The notes: generated by a model not told the origin, from the letters alone. DNA of 64,000 nucleotides from Streptomyces sp. NBC_01210 (GCF_036010325.1 NZ_CP108549.1:6572001-6636000); one strand, 5' to 3'; positions 14,410 through 23,444 are shown, counted from the stretch's first letter. Numbers and translations are program-made.

Positions 14410-16112
14410 CCGGCATCGACAGGACCGGTATCGATCCGTACGAGTACGCGTCCGTGCACGGCCCCCGCGCCGGGGACCGGGTCGTGCTCGGCGACTCCGG
14501 GCTCGTGGTCCGCGTCGAGTCGGACACGCAGAAGCCGGGCGACGAGTTCCTGGCCGGCTTCGGCAAGACCGCGCGCGACGGGCTGCACCTGAAGGCCGCC
14601 GCCGTACGAGAGACCTGCGATGTCGTCATCAGCAACGTGCTTGTCATCGACGCCGCGCAGGGTATCCGCAAGGTGTCGATCGGCATCCGCGAAGGCAGGA
14701 TCCACGCCATCGGGCGGGCCGGGAACCCGGACACCCTCGACGGTGTCGACGTCGTCGTCGGCACGGGCACGAGCATCGTGCCCGGCGAGGGCATGATCGC
14801 CACCGCCGGAGCCGTCGACACCCATGTCCATCTGCTCTCGCCGCGCATCATGGAGGCCTCGCTCGCCTCCGGTGTCACCACCGTCATCGGCCAGGAGTTC
14901 GGCCCGGTGTGGGGCGTCGGCGTCAACTCGCCCTGGGCACTGCGCCACGCCTTCAACGCCTTCGACGCCTGGCCGGTCAACATCGGCTTCCTGGCGCGCG
15001 GTTCGTCGTCCCACGACGCGCCTCTGGTGGAGGCGCTCGCCGAGGGCGGCGCGTCCGGCTTCAAGGTCCACGAGGACATGGGCGCGCACACGCGGGCTCT
15101 CGACACCGCGCTGCGCGTCGCCGAGGAGTACGACGTCCAGGTCGCGCTGCACAGCGACGGTCTGAACGAATGCCTGTCGGTCGAGGACACGCTGCGCGTC
15201 CTGGACGGCCGCACGATCCACGCCTTCCACATCGAGGGCTGCGGCGGGGGACACGTACCGAACGTGCTCAAGATGGCGGGCGTACCGAACGTCATCGGCT
15301 CGTCCACCAATCCGACCCTGCCCTTCGGCCGGGACGCGGTTGCCGAGCACTACGGGATGATCGTCTCCGTACACGACCTCAAGACCGATCTGCCGGGCGA
15401 CGCCGCGATGGCGCGGGACCGGATCAGGGCCGGAACGATGGGTGCGGAGGACGTGCTGCACGACCTCGGCGCGATCGGGATCACCTCGTCGGACGCGCAG
15501 GGGATGGGGCGCGCGGGCGAGACCGTACGTCGCACCTTCGCCATGGCCGGAAAGATGAAGGCCGAGCTCGGCCCGATGGAGGGCGACGGCGCGCACGACG
15601 ACAACGCGCGTGTGCTGCGCTACATGGCGAAGCTGACCATCAACCCGGCAATCGCACACGGCCTCTCGCACGAGATCGGCTCGATCGAGGTGGGCAAGCT
15701 CGCGGACATCGTGCTGTGGAAGCCGCAGTACTTCGGGGCGAAGCCGCAGCTCGTACTGAAGTCGGGCTTCCCGGCGTACGGGGTGACGGGCGACCCCAAT
15801 GCCGCGACCGACACCTGTGAACCGCTCGTCCTCGGCCCGCAGTTCGGGGCGTACGGAGCGACCGCCGCGGACATCTCGGTGGCCTTCGTGGCGAAGGCGG
15901 CGACCGAACTGGGCTCCGACCTGATGCCGACGCGCCGCCGCCGGGTCGCGGTACGCGGCACACGCGGCATCGGCCCGGCCGATCTGCGGCTCAACTCCCG
16001 CCTCGGCGAGGTCGGGGTGGACGGCGCCAGTGGCCTGGTCACGCTCGACGGCGCCCCAGTGCGGTCCGAACCCGCCGACTCGATCTCCCTCAACCGCCTC
16101 TACTTCCTCTAG
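14406..16112 (+). CDS. Urease alpha-subunit paralogue lacking the flap cysteine
   Basis: 568 residues, full-length UreC fold. All nickel and catalytic ligands map by spacing to Klebsiella UreC: His140 and His142 (DTHVH), Lys220 (GFKVHED, carbamylation site), His222, His249 (ALHSD), His275 (FHIEG), His323, Arg339, Asp363 (SSDAQGMGR). The flap cysteine before the catalytic His is Val322 (VSVHDL instead of VCHHL). The substrate-loop region after the HxH motif reads GQEFGPVWGVGVNSPW and is three residues shorter than the canonical GTGP-NATT loop. It may therefore not be a true urease. ATG chosen with CTGGAGG seven bases upstream. Twelve bases separate it from agmatine deiminase, so the two are almost certainly one transcript. 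Confidence 0.9.
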   Translation: MTGIDRTGIDPYEYASVHGPRAGDRVVLGDSGLVVRVESDTQKPGDEFLAGFGKTARDGLHLKAAAVRETCDVVISNVLVIDAAQGIRKVSIGIREGRIHAIGRAGNPDTLDGVDVVVGTGTSIVPGEGMIATAGAVDTHVHLLSPRIMEASLASGVTTVIGQEFGPVWGVGVNSPWALRHAFNAFDAWPVNIGFLARGSSSHDAPLVEALAEGGASGFKVHEDMGAHTRALDTALRVAEEYDVQVALHSDGLNECLSVEDTLRVLDGRTIHAFHIEGCGGGHVPNVLKMAGVPNVIGSSTNPTLPFGRDAVAEHYGMIVSVHDLKTDLPGDAAMARDRIRAGTMGAEDVLHDLGAIGITSSDAQGMGRAGETVRRTFAMAGKMKAELGPMEGDGAHDDNARVLRYMAKLTINPAIAHGLSHEIGSIEVGKLADIVLWKPQYFGAKPQLVLKSGFPAYGVTGDPNAATDTCEPLVLGPQFGAYGATAADISVAFVAKAATELGSDLMPTRRRRVAVRGTRGIGPADLRLNSRLGEVGVDGASGLVTLDGAPVRSEPADSISLNRLYFL

Positions 16113-16124
16113 GAGTCCGACGAC

Positions 16125-17144
16125 ATGACCTTCCGTATGCCGCCCGAGTGGGCCCCGCACGAGCGCACCTGGATGGCCTGGCCGGGCCCCAATGCCACCT
16201 TCACCGGGGACGATCTCACCGAGTCCCGCCGGGCGTGGGCGTCCGTCGCCCAGGCCGTACGCCGCTTCGAGCCGGTCACCATGGTCGTGAGCCCGGGCCA
16301 GGCCGGGGGCGCCCGCGCCCTCCTCGGCCCGGACATCGACGTCGTCCAGCGCGAGTTGGACGACGCGTGGATGCGCGACATCGGCCCGACCTTCGTCACC
16401 GACGGGACCCAACTGGCCGCTGTGGACTGGGTGTTCAACGGCTGGGGTGCGCAGGAGTGGGCCAGCTGGGAGCACGACGCGAAGATCGCCCGGCTTGTCG
16501 CGGACCTCGTCGGCGTGCCCTCGCACAGCTCACCGCTGGTCAACGAGGGCGGCGGCATCCATGTCGACGGCGACGGCACGGTACTGCTCACCGAGACCGT
16601 GCAGCTCGGCCCCGAGCGCAACCCGGGCTGGACGAAGGAGCAGGTCGAGGCCGAGATCCATGCCAAGCTCGGCACGACCAAGGCGATCTGGCTGAAGCGC
16701 GGCCTGACCGCGGACTATCCGCCGCACGGCTACGGCACGCTCGGCCATGTCGACATCGTCGCCGCATTCGCCGGCCCGGGGGTGATAGTCGCCCACAGCC
16801 AGCCGGACCCGGCCCACCCCGACCACGAGCTCTGCAAGGAGAACGTGGAGATGCTGAAGTCCCAGAAGGACGCACGGGGCCGCAGTATCGAGGTCGTCGA
16901 GGTCCCGGCGCCGACCGTCGTACGGGAGGACGACGGGGCATGGGTCGACTACTCGTACATCAACCACTACGTCTGCAACGGTGGCGTGGTGCTGTGCGCC
17001 TTCGACGACCCGCGCGACGAGATCGCGGCGGGCATCTTCCGCCGCCTCTACCCCGACCGTACGGTCACGCTGGTCGACGCCCGTACGATCTTCGCCGGTG
17101 GCGGCGGCATCCACTGCATCACACAGCAGCAGCCCAGGGTCTGA
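16125..17144 (+). CDS. aguA: Agmatine deiminase
   Basis: 339-residue guanidino-modifying enzyme (PPADI family) converting agmatine to N-carbamoylputrescine and ammonia. Visible landmarks: MPPEWAPHERTWMAWP at the start, DDAWMRDIGPTFV (substrate-binding Asp/Trp/Arg), LVNEGGGIHVDGDGTVLLTE, GTLGHVDIVAAF with the catalytic His, and the nucleophile Cys331 in GGGGIHCITQQQP. AGGAG precedes the ATG at 9 bp. AguB, the usual next enzyme (N-carbamoylputrescine amidase), is not in this window. The neighbouring urease-like enzyme might take its place; that is a hypothesis. Confidence 0.95.
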   Translation: MTFRMPPEWAPHERTWMAWPGPNATFTGDDLTESRRAWASVAQAVRRFEPVTMVVSPGQAGGARALLGPDIDVVQRELDDAWMRDIGPTFVTDGTQLAAVDWVFNGWGAQEWASWEHDAKIARLVADLVGVPSHSSPLVNEGGGIHVDGDGTVLLTETVQLGPERNPGWTKEQVEAEIHAKLGTTKAIWLKRGLTADYPPHGYGTLGHVDIVAAFAGPGVIVAHSQPDPAHPDHELCKENVEMLKSQKDARGRSIEVVEVPAPTVVREDDGAWVDYSYINHYVCNGGVVLCAFDDPRDEIAAGIFRRLYPDRTVTLVDARTIFAGGGGIHCITQQQPRV

Positions 17145-17145
17145 T

Positions 17146-17179
17146 GTCCGAGGCCCTGTGCTCGGGCAGGGCCTCGGAC
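17146..17179 (+). terminator. Terminator after agmatine deiminase
   Basis: Perfect 13-bp arms GTCCGAGGCCCTG / CAGGGCCTCGGAC, starting two bases after the stop. Confidence 0.85.
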
Positions 17180-17284
17180 CGCTGGATCGTCCTCGGCGAC
17201 GAGTGAGATCAGGTAGAACATACGGGTGAATGTGTTCCGCAACGCGAGATACGGCCGCCCTCCGAGCGTGCCGGTGGCCGCCGT

Positions 17285-17896
17285 ATGAGCCCCGCCGCGC
17301 GCCGCCGCAACATCGCGCCGCCACGGGAGTCCGTCCTCGTCGCCGCCATGGCGACCATCGCCGAGCGCGGCCTCGACGGGCTCACCATGGCCGGGCTCGG
17401 CCGTGAGGTCGGGATGAGCAGCGGGCATCTCCTCTACTACTTCCGCACCAAGGACGAGCTGCTCCTGCAGACCCTCGAGTGGAGCGAGGGCCGTCTCGGT
17501 ACCGAGCGCAGTGCCCTGCTCTCCCAGCAGGCCTCCGCCGCCGAACGCCTCGACGCATACGTCGATCTCTACATCCCCGACGGGCCCCGGGACCCCCACT
17601 GGACGCTCTGGCTCGAGGTCTGGAACCGCTCGCAGAACGCCGAGGCCGACGCCCGTGCCCGGCAGGCCGCCATCGAGGGCGCCTGGCACCGGGACCTCGT
17701 CGCGCTGATCGCCGAAGGCATCTCGCGCGGCGAGTTCCGTACTGTCGACCCCGACCGCTTCGCCGCCCGGCTGCGCGCCCTCCTCGACGGTTTCAGCGTT
17801 CATGTCGCCGTCGGAATACCGGGTACAGGACGCGCCCAAGTCCTCGCCCACGTACGGGAATTCCTTGACGAGACGCTGCTCGGGTCCGCCCGCTGA
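17285..17896 (+). CDS. TetR-family transcriptional regulator
   Basis: 203 residues with an N-terminal TetR helix-turn-helix: ESVLVAAMATIAERGLDGLTMAGLGREVGMSSGHLLYYFRTKDELL, where GLTMAGLGREVGMSSGHLLYYF is the recognition part. The rest is an all-helical ligand-binding domain similar to the BetI/C-terminal type seen with polyamine or choline genes. It lies between agmatine deiminase and an MFS symporter, so it most likely controls that cluster (inference from position). No distinct operator was identified. Confidence 0.88.
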   Translation: MSPAARRRNIAPPRESVLVAAMATIAERGLDGLTMAGLGREVGMSSGHLLYYFRTKDELLLQTLEWSEGRLGTERSALLSQQASAAERLDAYVDLYIPDGPRDPHWTLWLEVWNRSQNAEADARARQAAIEGAWHRDLVALIAEGISRGEFRTVDPDRFAARLRALLDGFSVHVAVGIPGTGRAQVLAHVREFLDETLLGSAR

Positions 17897-17990
17897 CCGG
17901 CCTCCCGGGAACGCAACGTACGCAAGTACTCCCGATCGTTGCCGCACGCCGTCTTGTTGAGGTAGTGCCCCTCCGGCACGGTTTCACCTC

Positions 17991-19316
17991 ATGGGACGAG
18001 AGCACTGGAAAAAGATCTGGGTCGGTTCCGCCGGCAACATGGTCGAGTGGTTCGACTGGTTCGTGTACGCGAGCTTCGCGACCTATTTCGCGGGGGCGTT
18101 CTTCCCCGAAGGGGACGACACCGCCAAGCTCATGAACACCGCCGGCATCTTCGCCGTCGGCTTCTTCATGCGACCGGTCGGCGGCTGGCTGCTCGGCCGG
18201 GTCGGTGACCGCAAGGGCCGCAAGACGGCGCTGACCCTGACCGTCAGTCTGATGTCCGCATCCGCGGTCCTGATCGCGATCGCGCCCACCTACGGCGTCG
18301 CGGGCTACGGCGGCGCCGTGGTGCTGCTGATCGCCCGCCTCCTGCAGGGCCTCTCCGTCGGCGGAGAGTACGCGGCCAGCGCGACCTACCTCACCGAGGC
18401 CTCCGCCCCGGAGCACCGCGGCTTCGCCTCCAGTTTCCAGTACGTGTCGATGACCGCGGGCCAGATCGTCGGCCTCGGTCTGCAGATCATCCTGCAGCGC
18501 ACCATGTCCGACGACGCCCTGCACAGCTGGGGCTGGCGCATCCCGTTCATCATCGGTGCGCTCGGCGCGGCGATCGTCTTCTATCTGCGCCGCAACATGC
18601 TCGAGACCGATGTGTACGAGGAGTCCGGCGACGACACCCCCGCCGGGGACAAGGGCACGATCAAGGCCCTGTGGGCGCACAAGCGCGAGGCGTTCCTGGT
18701 CATCGCCCTGACGATGGGCGGCACCGTTGCGTACTACACGTACACGACCTACCTCACCAAGTACCTCTCCAACTCCGCCGGGCTGCCCAAGCAGACCGCG
18801 ACGCTGGTCTCCTTCTGCGCGCTGATCGTCTTCGCCTGTCTGCAGCCGCTCGCCGGCAAGCTCTCCGACCGGATCGGCCGCCGTCCGCTGCTGATCACGT
18901 TCGCGGTCGGCTCGACCTTCCTGACCGTGCCGATCATGACGATGCTCAAGCACGCGGGCTCGTTCTGGCCGGCGCTGGGGCTTGCGCTGCTGGCCCTTGT
19001 GGTGATCACCGGCTACACGTCGATCAACGCGTGTGTGAAGGCCGAGTTGTTCCCGACGGGTATCCGTGCGCTGGGTGTCGCGCTGCCGTACGCCATCGCG
19101 AACGCGCTGTTCGGCGGCACGGCGGAGTATGTGGCGCTGTGGTTCAAGGATGCGGGGCTGGAATCGGGCTTCTACTGGTACGTGGCGGGCTGCGCGGCGG
19201 TGTCGCTGGTGGTGTACCTGTCGATGCGCGAGACGCGTGACATCGACCTGAACCGGGTGGCGGCGACGGCGCCCGCGCGCAGCGAGGAGGTCCCGGCCCC
19301 GGCCCGGGTGAAGTAG
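17991..19316 (+). CDS. MFS metabolite:H+ symporter (MHS family)
   Basis: A 441-residue, 12-helix major facilitator of the KgtP/ProP-type sugar-metabolite:proton symporters. MGREHWKKIWVGSAGNMVEWFDWFVYASFATYFAGAFFP is the family's TM1 signature; MRPVGGWLLGRVGDRKGRKTAL is the loop 2-3 motif. Substrates of the family include alpha-ketoglutarate, proline/betaine, shikimate and citrate. It follows the TetR gene by 95 bp and may import a substrate for the urease-like/agmatine cluster. Possible weak start context: no clear Shine-Dalgarno sequence before the ATG. Confidence 0.9.
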   Translation: MGREHWKKIWVGSAGNMVEWFDWFVYASFATYFAGAFFPEGDDTAKLMNTAGIFAVGFFMRPVGGWLLGRVGDRKGRKTALTLTVSLMSASAVLIAIAPTYGVAGYGGAVVLLIARLLQGLSVGGEYAASATYLTEASAPEHRGFASSFQYVSMTAGQIVGLGLQIILQRTMSDDALHSWGWRIPFIIGALGAAIVFYLRRNMLETDVYEESGDDTPAGDKGTIKALWAHKREAFLVIALTMGGTVAYYTYTTYLTKYLSNSAGLPKQTATLVSFCALIVFACLQPLAGKLSDRIGRRPLLITFAVGSTFLTVPIMTMLKHAGSFWPALGLALLALVVITGYTSINACVKAELFPTGIRALGVALPYAIANALFGGTAEYVALWFKDAGLESGFYWYVAGCAAVSLVVYLSMRETRDIDLNRVAATAPARSEEVPAPARVK

Positions 19317-19334
19317 GAGGGGCCCTTCCCCCCG

Positions 19335-19640
19335 CGGGGCTCCGCCCCGGGCCCCGCGCCTCAATCGCCGGCGGGGCTCCTGTTGGGGCTCCGCCCCAAG
19401 CCCCGCTCCTCAAACGCCGGAGGGGCTGAGATGTCCGGTGAAACCAAGCCCGTCCGGCGATTGAGGACACGCCCGAAGGGCGTACGGGGAGCCGGGCCCC
19501 TGCGCCTGGGTCGCGGCGGTGCTGAATGTCGCGCCCGGCCACGCGCCTCGGTCGCCGGCGGGCGGGGAAAATCCAGCCCGTCCGGCGATTGAGGACACAA
19601 CCGAAGGGCGTCCCGGGAGCCGGGCCGGGCCCCCGGGGGA
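19335..19640. repeat. Cluster of dispersed palindromic repeats
   Basis: Two forward units (CCTCAATCGCCGG at about 19359 and CCTCAAACGCCGG at about 19408), each with a GGGGCTCCGCCCC hairpin, followed by two reverse units (CCGTCCGGCGATTGAGGACA at about 19450 and again at about 19578) with an ACGCCCGAAGGGCGT hairpin. No gene is present; this is the 3' end of the MFS gene region and the longest such cluster upstream of the citramalate synthase leader. Confidence 0.8.
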
Positions 19641-19711
19641 GCCCCCAGCGCAGGCGCCCGCATGGTGAGACCCCATCCCGCCCGCCGCACCGCGTATGGC
19701 AGACTGCGACC

Positions 19712-19762
19712 GTGCTTTCGTTCGCCATGATTATGGGCAGCAGGCGCGCCGGTCCTCAGTGA
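19712..19762 (+). CDS. Possible leader peptide of the citramalate synthase gene
   Basis: GTG at 19712 (or ATG at 19727) opens a frame reading VLSFAMIMGSRRAGPQ and a TGA at 19760. It sits 75 nt before an intrinsic terminator hairpin in the leader of an amino-acid gene, the layout of ribosome-mediated attenuation. The peptide contains Leu and Ile but no long run, so control by a particular aminoacyl-tRNA is not obvious. Confidence 0.3.
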   Translation: MLSFAMIMGSRRAGPQ

Positions 19763-19817
19763 TCGCCTCGTACCAACAACTACGACGCGACCACCGTGCC
19801 CCAGACCCGCGCGCAGA

Positions 19818-19843
19818 CCTCTCGCACCCGCGAGGGGTTTTTT
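19818..19843 (+). terminator. Attenuator-type intrinsic terminator before citramalate synthase
   Basis: 8-bp stem CCTCTCGC / GCGAGGGG with an ACCC loop (one T-G pair), followed by six T. It is one of the few hairpins in this window with a true T-run. It lies 106 bp upstream of the start codon, inside the leader, so it would terminate before the gene. CGCCTCG at 19764-19770 could pair with its 3' arm as an antiterminator. Confidence 0.65.
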
Positions 19844-19948
19844 CGTTTTACGGCCCCACCTCGGCCGGAAGCGACCAGCGCGCGATGATGGGGGCAAGTG
19901 GAGCCAGTAATTCCGGGAGCCACTCATCCGACAGGAGTCAACACAGCC

Positions 19949-21562
19949 ATGACCACACAGGCCACGGACACGGAGACCGACGACAGCTTCCATGTCTTCG
20001 ACACGACGCTGCGCGACGGCGCGCAGCGCGAAGGCATCAACCTCACCGTTGCGGACAAGCTGACCATCGCACGGCACCTGGACGACTTCGGCGTGGGGTT
20101 CATCGAGGGCGGCTGGCCCGGCGCCAATCCCCGGGACACGGAGTTCTTCTCGCGTGCCCAGCAGGAGATCACCTTCCGGAACGCACAGCTCGTCGCCTTC
20201 GGCGCCACCCGCCGCCCTGGCGCCAAGGCGTCCGAGGACCCGCAGGTCAGAGCGCTCCTCGAGTCGGGTGCACCGGTGATCACACTGGTCGCCAAATCGC
20301 ACGACCGGCATGTGGAGCTGGCGCTGCGGACCACCCTCGAGGAGAACCTGGAGATGGTCCGCGACACCGTCTCCTACCTGTGCGAGCAGGGCCGCCGGGT
20401 GTTCGTGGACTGTGAGCACTTCTTCGACGGCTACCGCGCCAATCCGGAGTACGCCAAGTCCGTCGTCCGTTCGGCGGCCGAGGCCGGCGCCGACGTCGTC
20501 GTGCTCTGCGACACCAACGGCGGCATGCTGCCCGCCCAGATCCAGGCCGTCGTTGCCACCGTCCTCGCCGACACCGGCGCCCGGTTGGGCATCCACACCC
20601 AGGACGACACCGGCTGCGCCGTCGCCAACACCCTGGCCGCCGTCGACGCCGGCGCCACCCACGTCCAGTGCACCGCCAACGGCTATGGCGAGCGTGTCGG
20701 CAATGCCAACCTCTTCCCGGTCGTCGCCGCCCTGGAGCTCAAGTACGCCAAGAAGGTGCTGCCCGAGGGCGCGCTGGCCGACATGACCCGGATCTCGCAC
20801 GCGATCGCCGAGGTCGTCAACCTCACGCCCTCCACGCACCAGCCGTACGTCGGTGTCTCGGCCTTCGCCCACAAGGCCGGACTGCATGCCTCCGCCATCA
20901 AGGTCGACCCCGATCTGTATCAGCACATCGACCCCGAGCAGGTCGGCAACACCATGCGGATGCTCGTCTCCGACATGGCGGGCCGCGCCTCCATCGAGCT
21001 CAAGGGCAAAGAGCTCGGTATCGACCTCGGCGGTGACCGTGAGCTCGTCGGCCGGGTCGTCGAGCGGGTCAAGGAGCGCGAGCTCAGGGGCTACACATAC
21101 GAGGCGGCGGACGCCTCCTTCGAGCTGCTGCTGCGTGCGGAGGCGGAGGGCCGGGCCCGCCGTTACTTCCGTACGGAGTCCTGGCGGGCCATCGTCGAGG
21201 ACCGCCCCGACGGCACCCACGCCAACGAGGCCACCGTGAAGCTGTGGGCCAAGGGCGAGCGCATCGTCGCCACCGCCGAGGGCAACGGCCCGGTCAACGC
21301 ACTCGACCGGGCGCTGCGTGTCGGCCTGGAGAAGATCTACCCGCAGCTCGCCAAGATGGAGCTGGTCGACTACAAGGTCCGCATCCTCGAAGGCCGCCAC
21401 GGCACCGAGTCCACCACCCGCGTACTGATCACGACGGGCGACGGAAGCGGCGAATGGGCCACGGTCGGTGTCGCCGAGAACGTCATCGCCGCCTCCTGGC
21501 AGGCCCTGGAGGACGCGTACACCTACGGTCTGCTGCGCGCCGGCGTCGAACCGGCCGAGTAG
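19949..21562 (+). CDS. cimA: (R)-citramalate synthase / 2-isopropylmalate synthase family
   Basis: 537 residues. HMGL-like TIM barrel with FDTTLRDGAQREGINLTV (catalytic Arg-Asp) and GIHTQDDTGCAVANTLAAVDAGATHVQCTANGYGERVGNANL (HxD metal ligands). The last ~120 residues form a LeuA-type dimerisation/allosteric domain ending VLITTGDGSGEWATVGVAENVIAASWQALEDAYTYGLL. The length and QREGINL variant fit the citramalate synthase group rather than canonical LeuA. Product feeds isoleucine synthesis through LeuCD and LeuB. Start ATG 19949 (MTTQATDT) chosen; AGGAG lies 12 bp upstream, and a GTG at 19898 is an alternative. Transcription is probably controlled by the attenuator upstream. Confidence 0.9.
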   Translation: MTTQATDTETDDSFHVFDTTLRDGAQREGINLTVADKLTIARHLDDFGVGFIEGGWPGANPRDTEFFSRAQQEITFRNAQLVAFGATRRPGAKASEDPQVRALLESGAPVITLVAKSHDRHVELALRTTLEENLEMVRDTVSYLCEQGRRVFVDCEHFFDGYRANPEYAKSVVRSAAEAGADVVVLCDTNGGMLPAQIQAVVATVLADTGARLGIHTQDDTGCAVANTLAAVDAGATHVQCTANGYGERVGNANLFPVVAALELKYAKKVLPEGALADMTRISHAIAEVVNLTPSTHQPYVGVSAFAHKAGLHASAIKVDPDLYQHIDPEQVGNTMRMLVSDMAGRASIELKGKELGIDLGGDRELVGRVVERVKERELRGYTYEAADASFELLLRAEAEGRARRYFRTESWRAIVEDRPDGTHANEATVKLWAKGERIVATAEGNGPVNALDRALRVGLEKIYPQLAKMELVDYKVRILEGRHGTESTTRVLITTGDGSGEWATVGVAENVIAASWQALEDAYTYGLLRAGVEPAE

Positions 21563-21572
21563 CCCTCGCAGG

Positions 21573-23444
21573 TCAGGACCGGAGCCGCCACTTCTGGTTG
21601 GCGGCTCCGGTGCACGCCCAGATCTGTGCGCGGGCGCCGTTCGCCGAGGAGTTGTCGGAGACGTCGAGGCACTTGTCCGCCGGGACGTTCACCAGATCAC
21701 CGCTCGACGGTTCGTAGCGCCACTGCTGTGCGCCGGAGCCGTTGCACCCGTACAGCTGGACCTTCGCACCGTTCGCGGTCGAGCCGGCGGTCACGTCCAG
21801 GCATGTGCCGAGCGCCTGAACGGTGCCGTCCGCGCGGACCGTCCACTGCTGGGCGGCGGAGCCGTTGCAGTCCCAGAGCTGGACGGCCGTGCCGTCCGCG
21901 TCGGCGCCGCCCGCCACATCGAGGCATTTGCCCGCCAGGCCGGTCAGGCTACCGGTGGGGTCCGAGCCGCCGGCCTGTGTGCCGGACCAGGTGAAGGTCG
22001 CGGATGTCTTTCCCGGCAGTGAGTAAGTTGTGTGCTGACCGCCCCAGTTGACGGTGATCGTCTGTGCTGCCGAGCCGTCGTTGTACGCGATCAGCGCCTT
22101 CGAGCCGTCGGGGTTGCGCCAGGCCACGTTCGGCACGGCCGAGCTCGCCGTCGAGGCGATCCGGTGGGCGCCCGGCCGCACGAACTTGGTGAGGTGGCCC
22201 ATCGTGTAGTACTCGATCATGTAGTCGACCTGGCCGTGTCGACCGTCGCCGTTGTGCACCGTGACGAGTCCGTCGCAGACTCCGCAGCCGCCGTTGTGCG
22301 GGCCCCGGTTCTGGTCGACGGCGAGGGACCATTTGGTCACCGACTTCGCCCAGTTACGGGTGTAGTCGATGATGTTGGTCATGTCCTCGCGCTGCTGGTT
22401 GGCGATCCAGGTGCCGCCGGAGTGCTCGGTCTGGAAGGCGTCCAGCTGCGGATACTGATTGTGCACCTCGGTCTGCTTGGAGATGTTCCCGCCGTAGCCG
22501 TGCCAGGCGATCCCGCCGAAGTTCGGGTGGCTGCGGACCGCCGCGTCATTCACTGTCGGGGCGGCGTACGCGTCGTAGGTGTCCCAGTTCCAGTCGTGCG
22601 CCAGCACCTTGGTCGGCAGGCCCGCCGCCTGGAGCTTCGGCAACAGCTCGCTCTTGGTGAAGTACGCGAGACCCGAGCCGTTCCAGCTCATCGACGGGTA
22701 ACTGTCGCAGCAGGTCGGCTCGTTCTGCGCGGTGACGTAGTCGACCGGGATGCCCTGGTCGCGGTAGGCCTGGAGATACTTCACGAAGTAGTTCGCGTAG
22801 GTGCCGTAGTACTCCGACTTCAGCCAGCCGCCGTTGAGCTGCCCGCTGTCCTTCATCCAGGCGGGTGCCGTCCATGGCGAGGCCACCGTGGTGAGCGCCG
22901 GATTGAGCTGCTTGGCCTGCTTCGTCAGCGGCAGTACGTCGGCGAGGTCGTGCGCGATCGAGAACTTCGACAGTGCCGGGTCGCTCTGGCCGGCCGACGC
23001 ATCGTCGTACGTGTAACCGAAGCGGGCCAGGTCCGAGCCGCCCATCGGATTGCGGACGAAGGAGAGCCCGATTCCCTCGGTCGGCGAGAAGAGCTTCTTC
23101 ATCGTCGCGTCACGGGTCGCCTGGGACAGCGCTCCGCTGCCCTTCATCAGCCAGGCCGCGGTGTCCGTGAAGGAGGCGCCGCCGCCGGTGAAGGTCTGGA
23201 AGCGGGTGTTCTCGTCGACGGTGATGGTGGTGCCGCTGCCGCCGCTGCCCGCCTGGAAGTTGACGGGTGTCTGCTGCTGGAGGCCGCGGGTGACATGTCG
23301 GCCGCCGGCGTCGTCCGTCGTGGTCAGCCAGACGTTCACCTGCTCGCCCGCGGCGTGCGCCGAGCCGGTCGTCAGACCGGTGAGTCCGGCGGTGGCCAGG
23401 GCCGATGCGAGCAGGATTCTGATCGTTCCGGTACGTCGTGCCAT
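21573..23444 (-). CDS. Secreted GH30 glycosidase with C-terminal ricin-type lectin (CBM13)
   Basis: 623 residues. Signal peptide about 1-33 (MARRTGTIRILLASALATAG, cut after SAHA). GH30 catalytic domain with acid/base Glu in VTAQNEPTCCDSYPSM and nucleophile Glu in DAFQTEHSGG, preceded by the family opening FQTFTGGGASFTDTAAW. A C-terminal CBM13 beta-trefoil follows, with three QxW-type repeats (GLAGKCLDVAGG, VQALGTCLDVTAGS, NVPADKCLDVSDNS). Likely beta-glucosidase, endo-1,6-glucanase or xylan-acting. ATG 23444 has GGAGAGGG upstream; 114 further in-frame codons extend upstream without one. Divergent from a LacI gene, which is the obvious candidate regulator. Confidence 0.9.
   Translation of the reverse strand: MARRTGTIRILLASALATAGLTGLTTGSAHAAGEQVNVWLTTTDDAGGRHVTRGLQQQTPVNFQAGSGGSGTTITVDENTRFQTFTGGGASFTDTAAWLMKGSGALSQATRDATMKKLFSPTEGIGLSFVRNPMGGSDLARFGYTYDDASAGQSDPALSKFSIAHDLADVLPLTKQAKQLNPALTTVASPWTAPAWMKDSGQLNGGWLKSEYYGTYANYFVKYLQAYRDQGIPVDYVTAQNEPTCCDSYPSMSWNGSGLAYFTKSELLPKLQAAGLPTKVLAHDWNWDTYDAYAAPTVNDAAVRSHPNFGGIAWHGYGGNISKQTEVHNQYPQLDAFQTEHSGGTWIANQQREDMTNIIDYTRNWAKSVTKWSLAVDQNRGPHNGGCGVCDGLVTVHNGDGRHGQVDYMIEYYTMGHLTKFVRPGAHRIASTASSAVPNVAWRNPDGSKALIAYNDGSAAQTITVNWGGQHTTYSLPGKTSATFTWSGTQAGGSDPTGSLTGLAGKCLDVAGGADADGTAVQLWDCNGSAAQQWTVRADGTVQALGTCLDVTAGSTANGAKVQLYGCNGSGAQQWRYEPSSGDLVNVPADKCLDVSDNSSANGARAQIWACTGAANQKWRLRS

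Noticed and set aside
14010..16526. An 838-codon minus-strand frame across the urease-like genes
   Set aside because: Antisense to UreC with conserved residues; composition typical of shadow frames.
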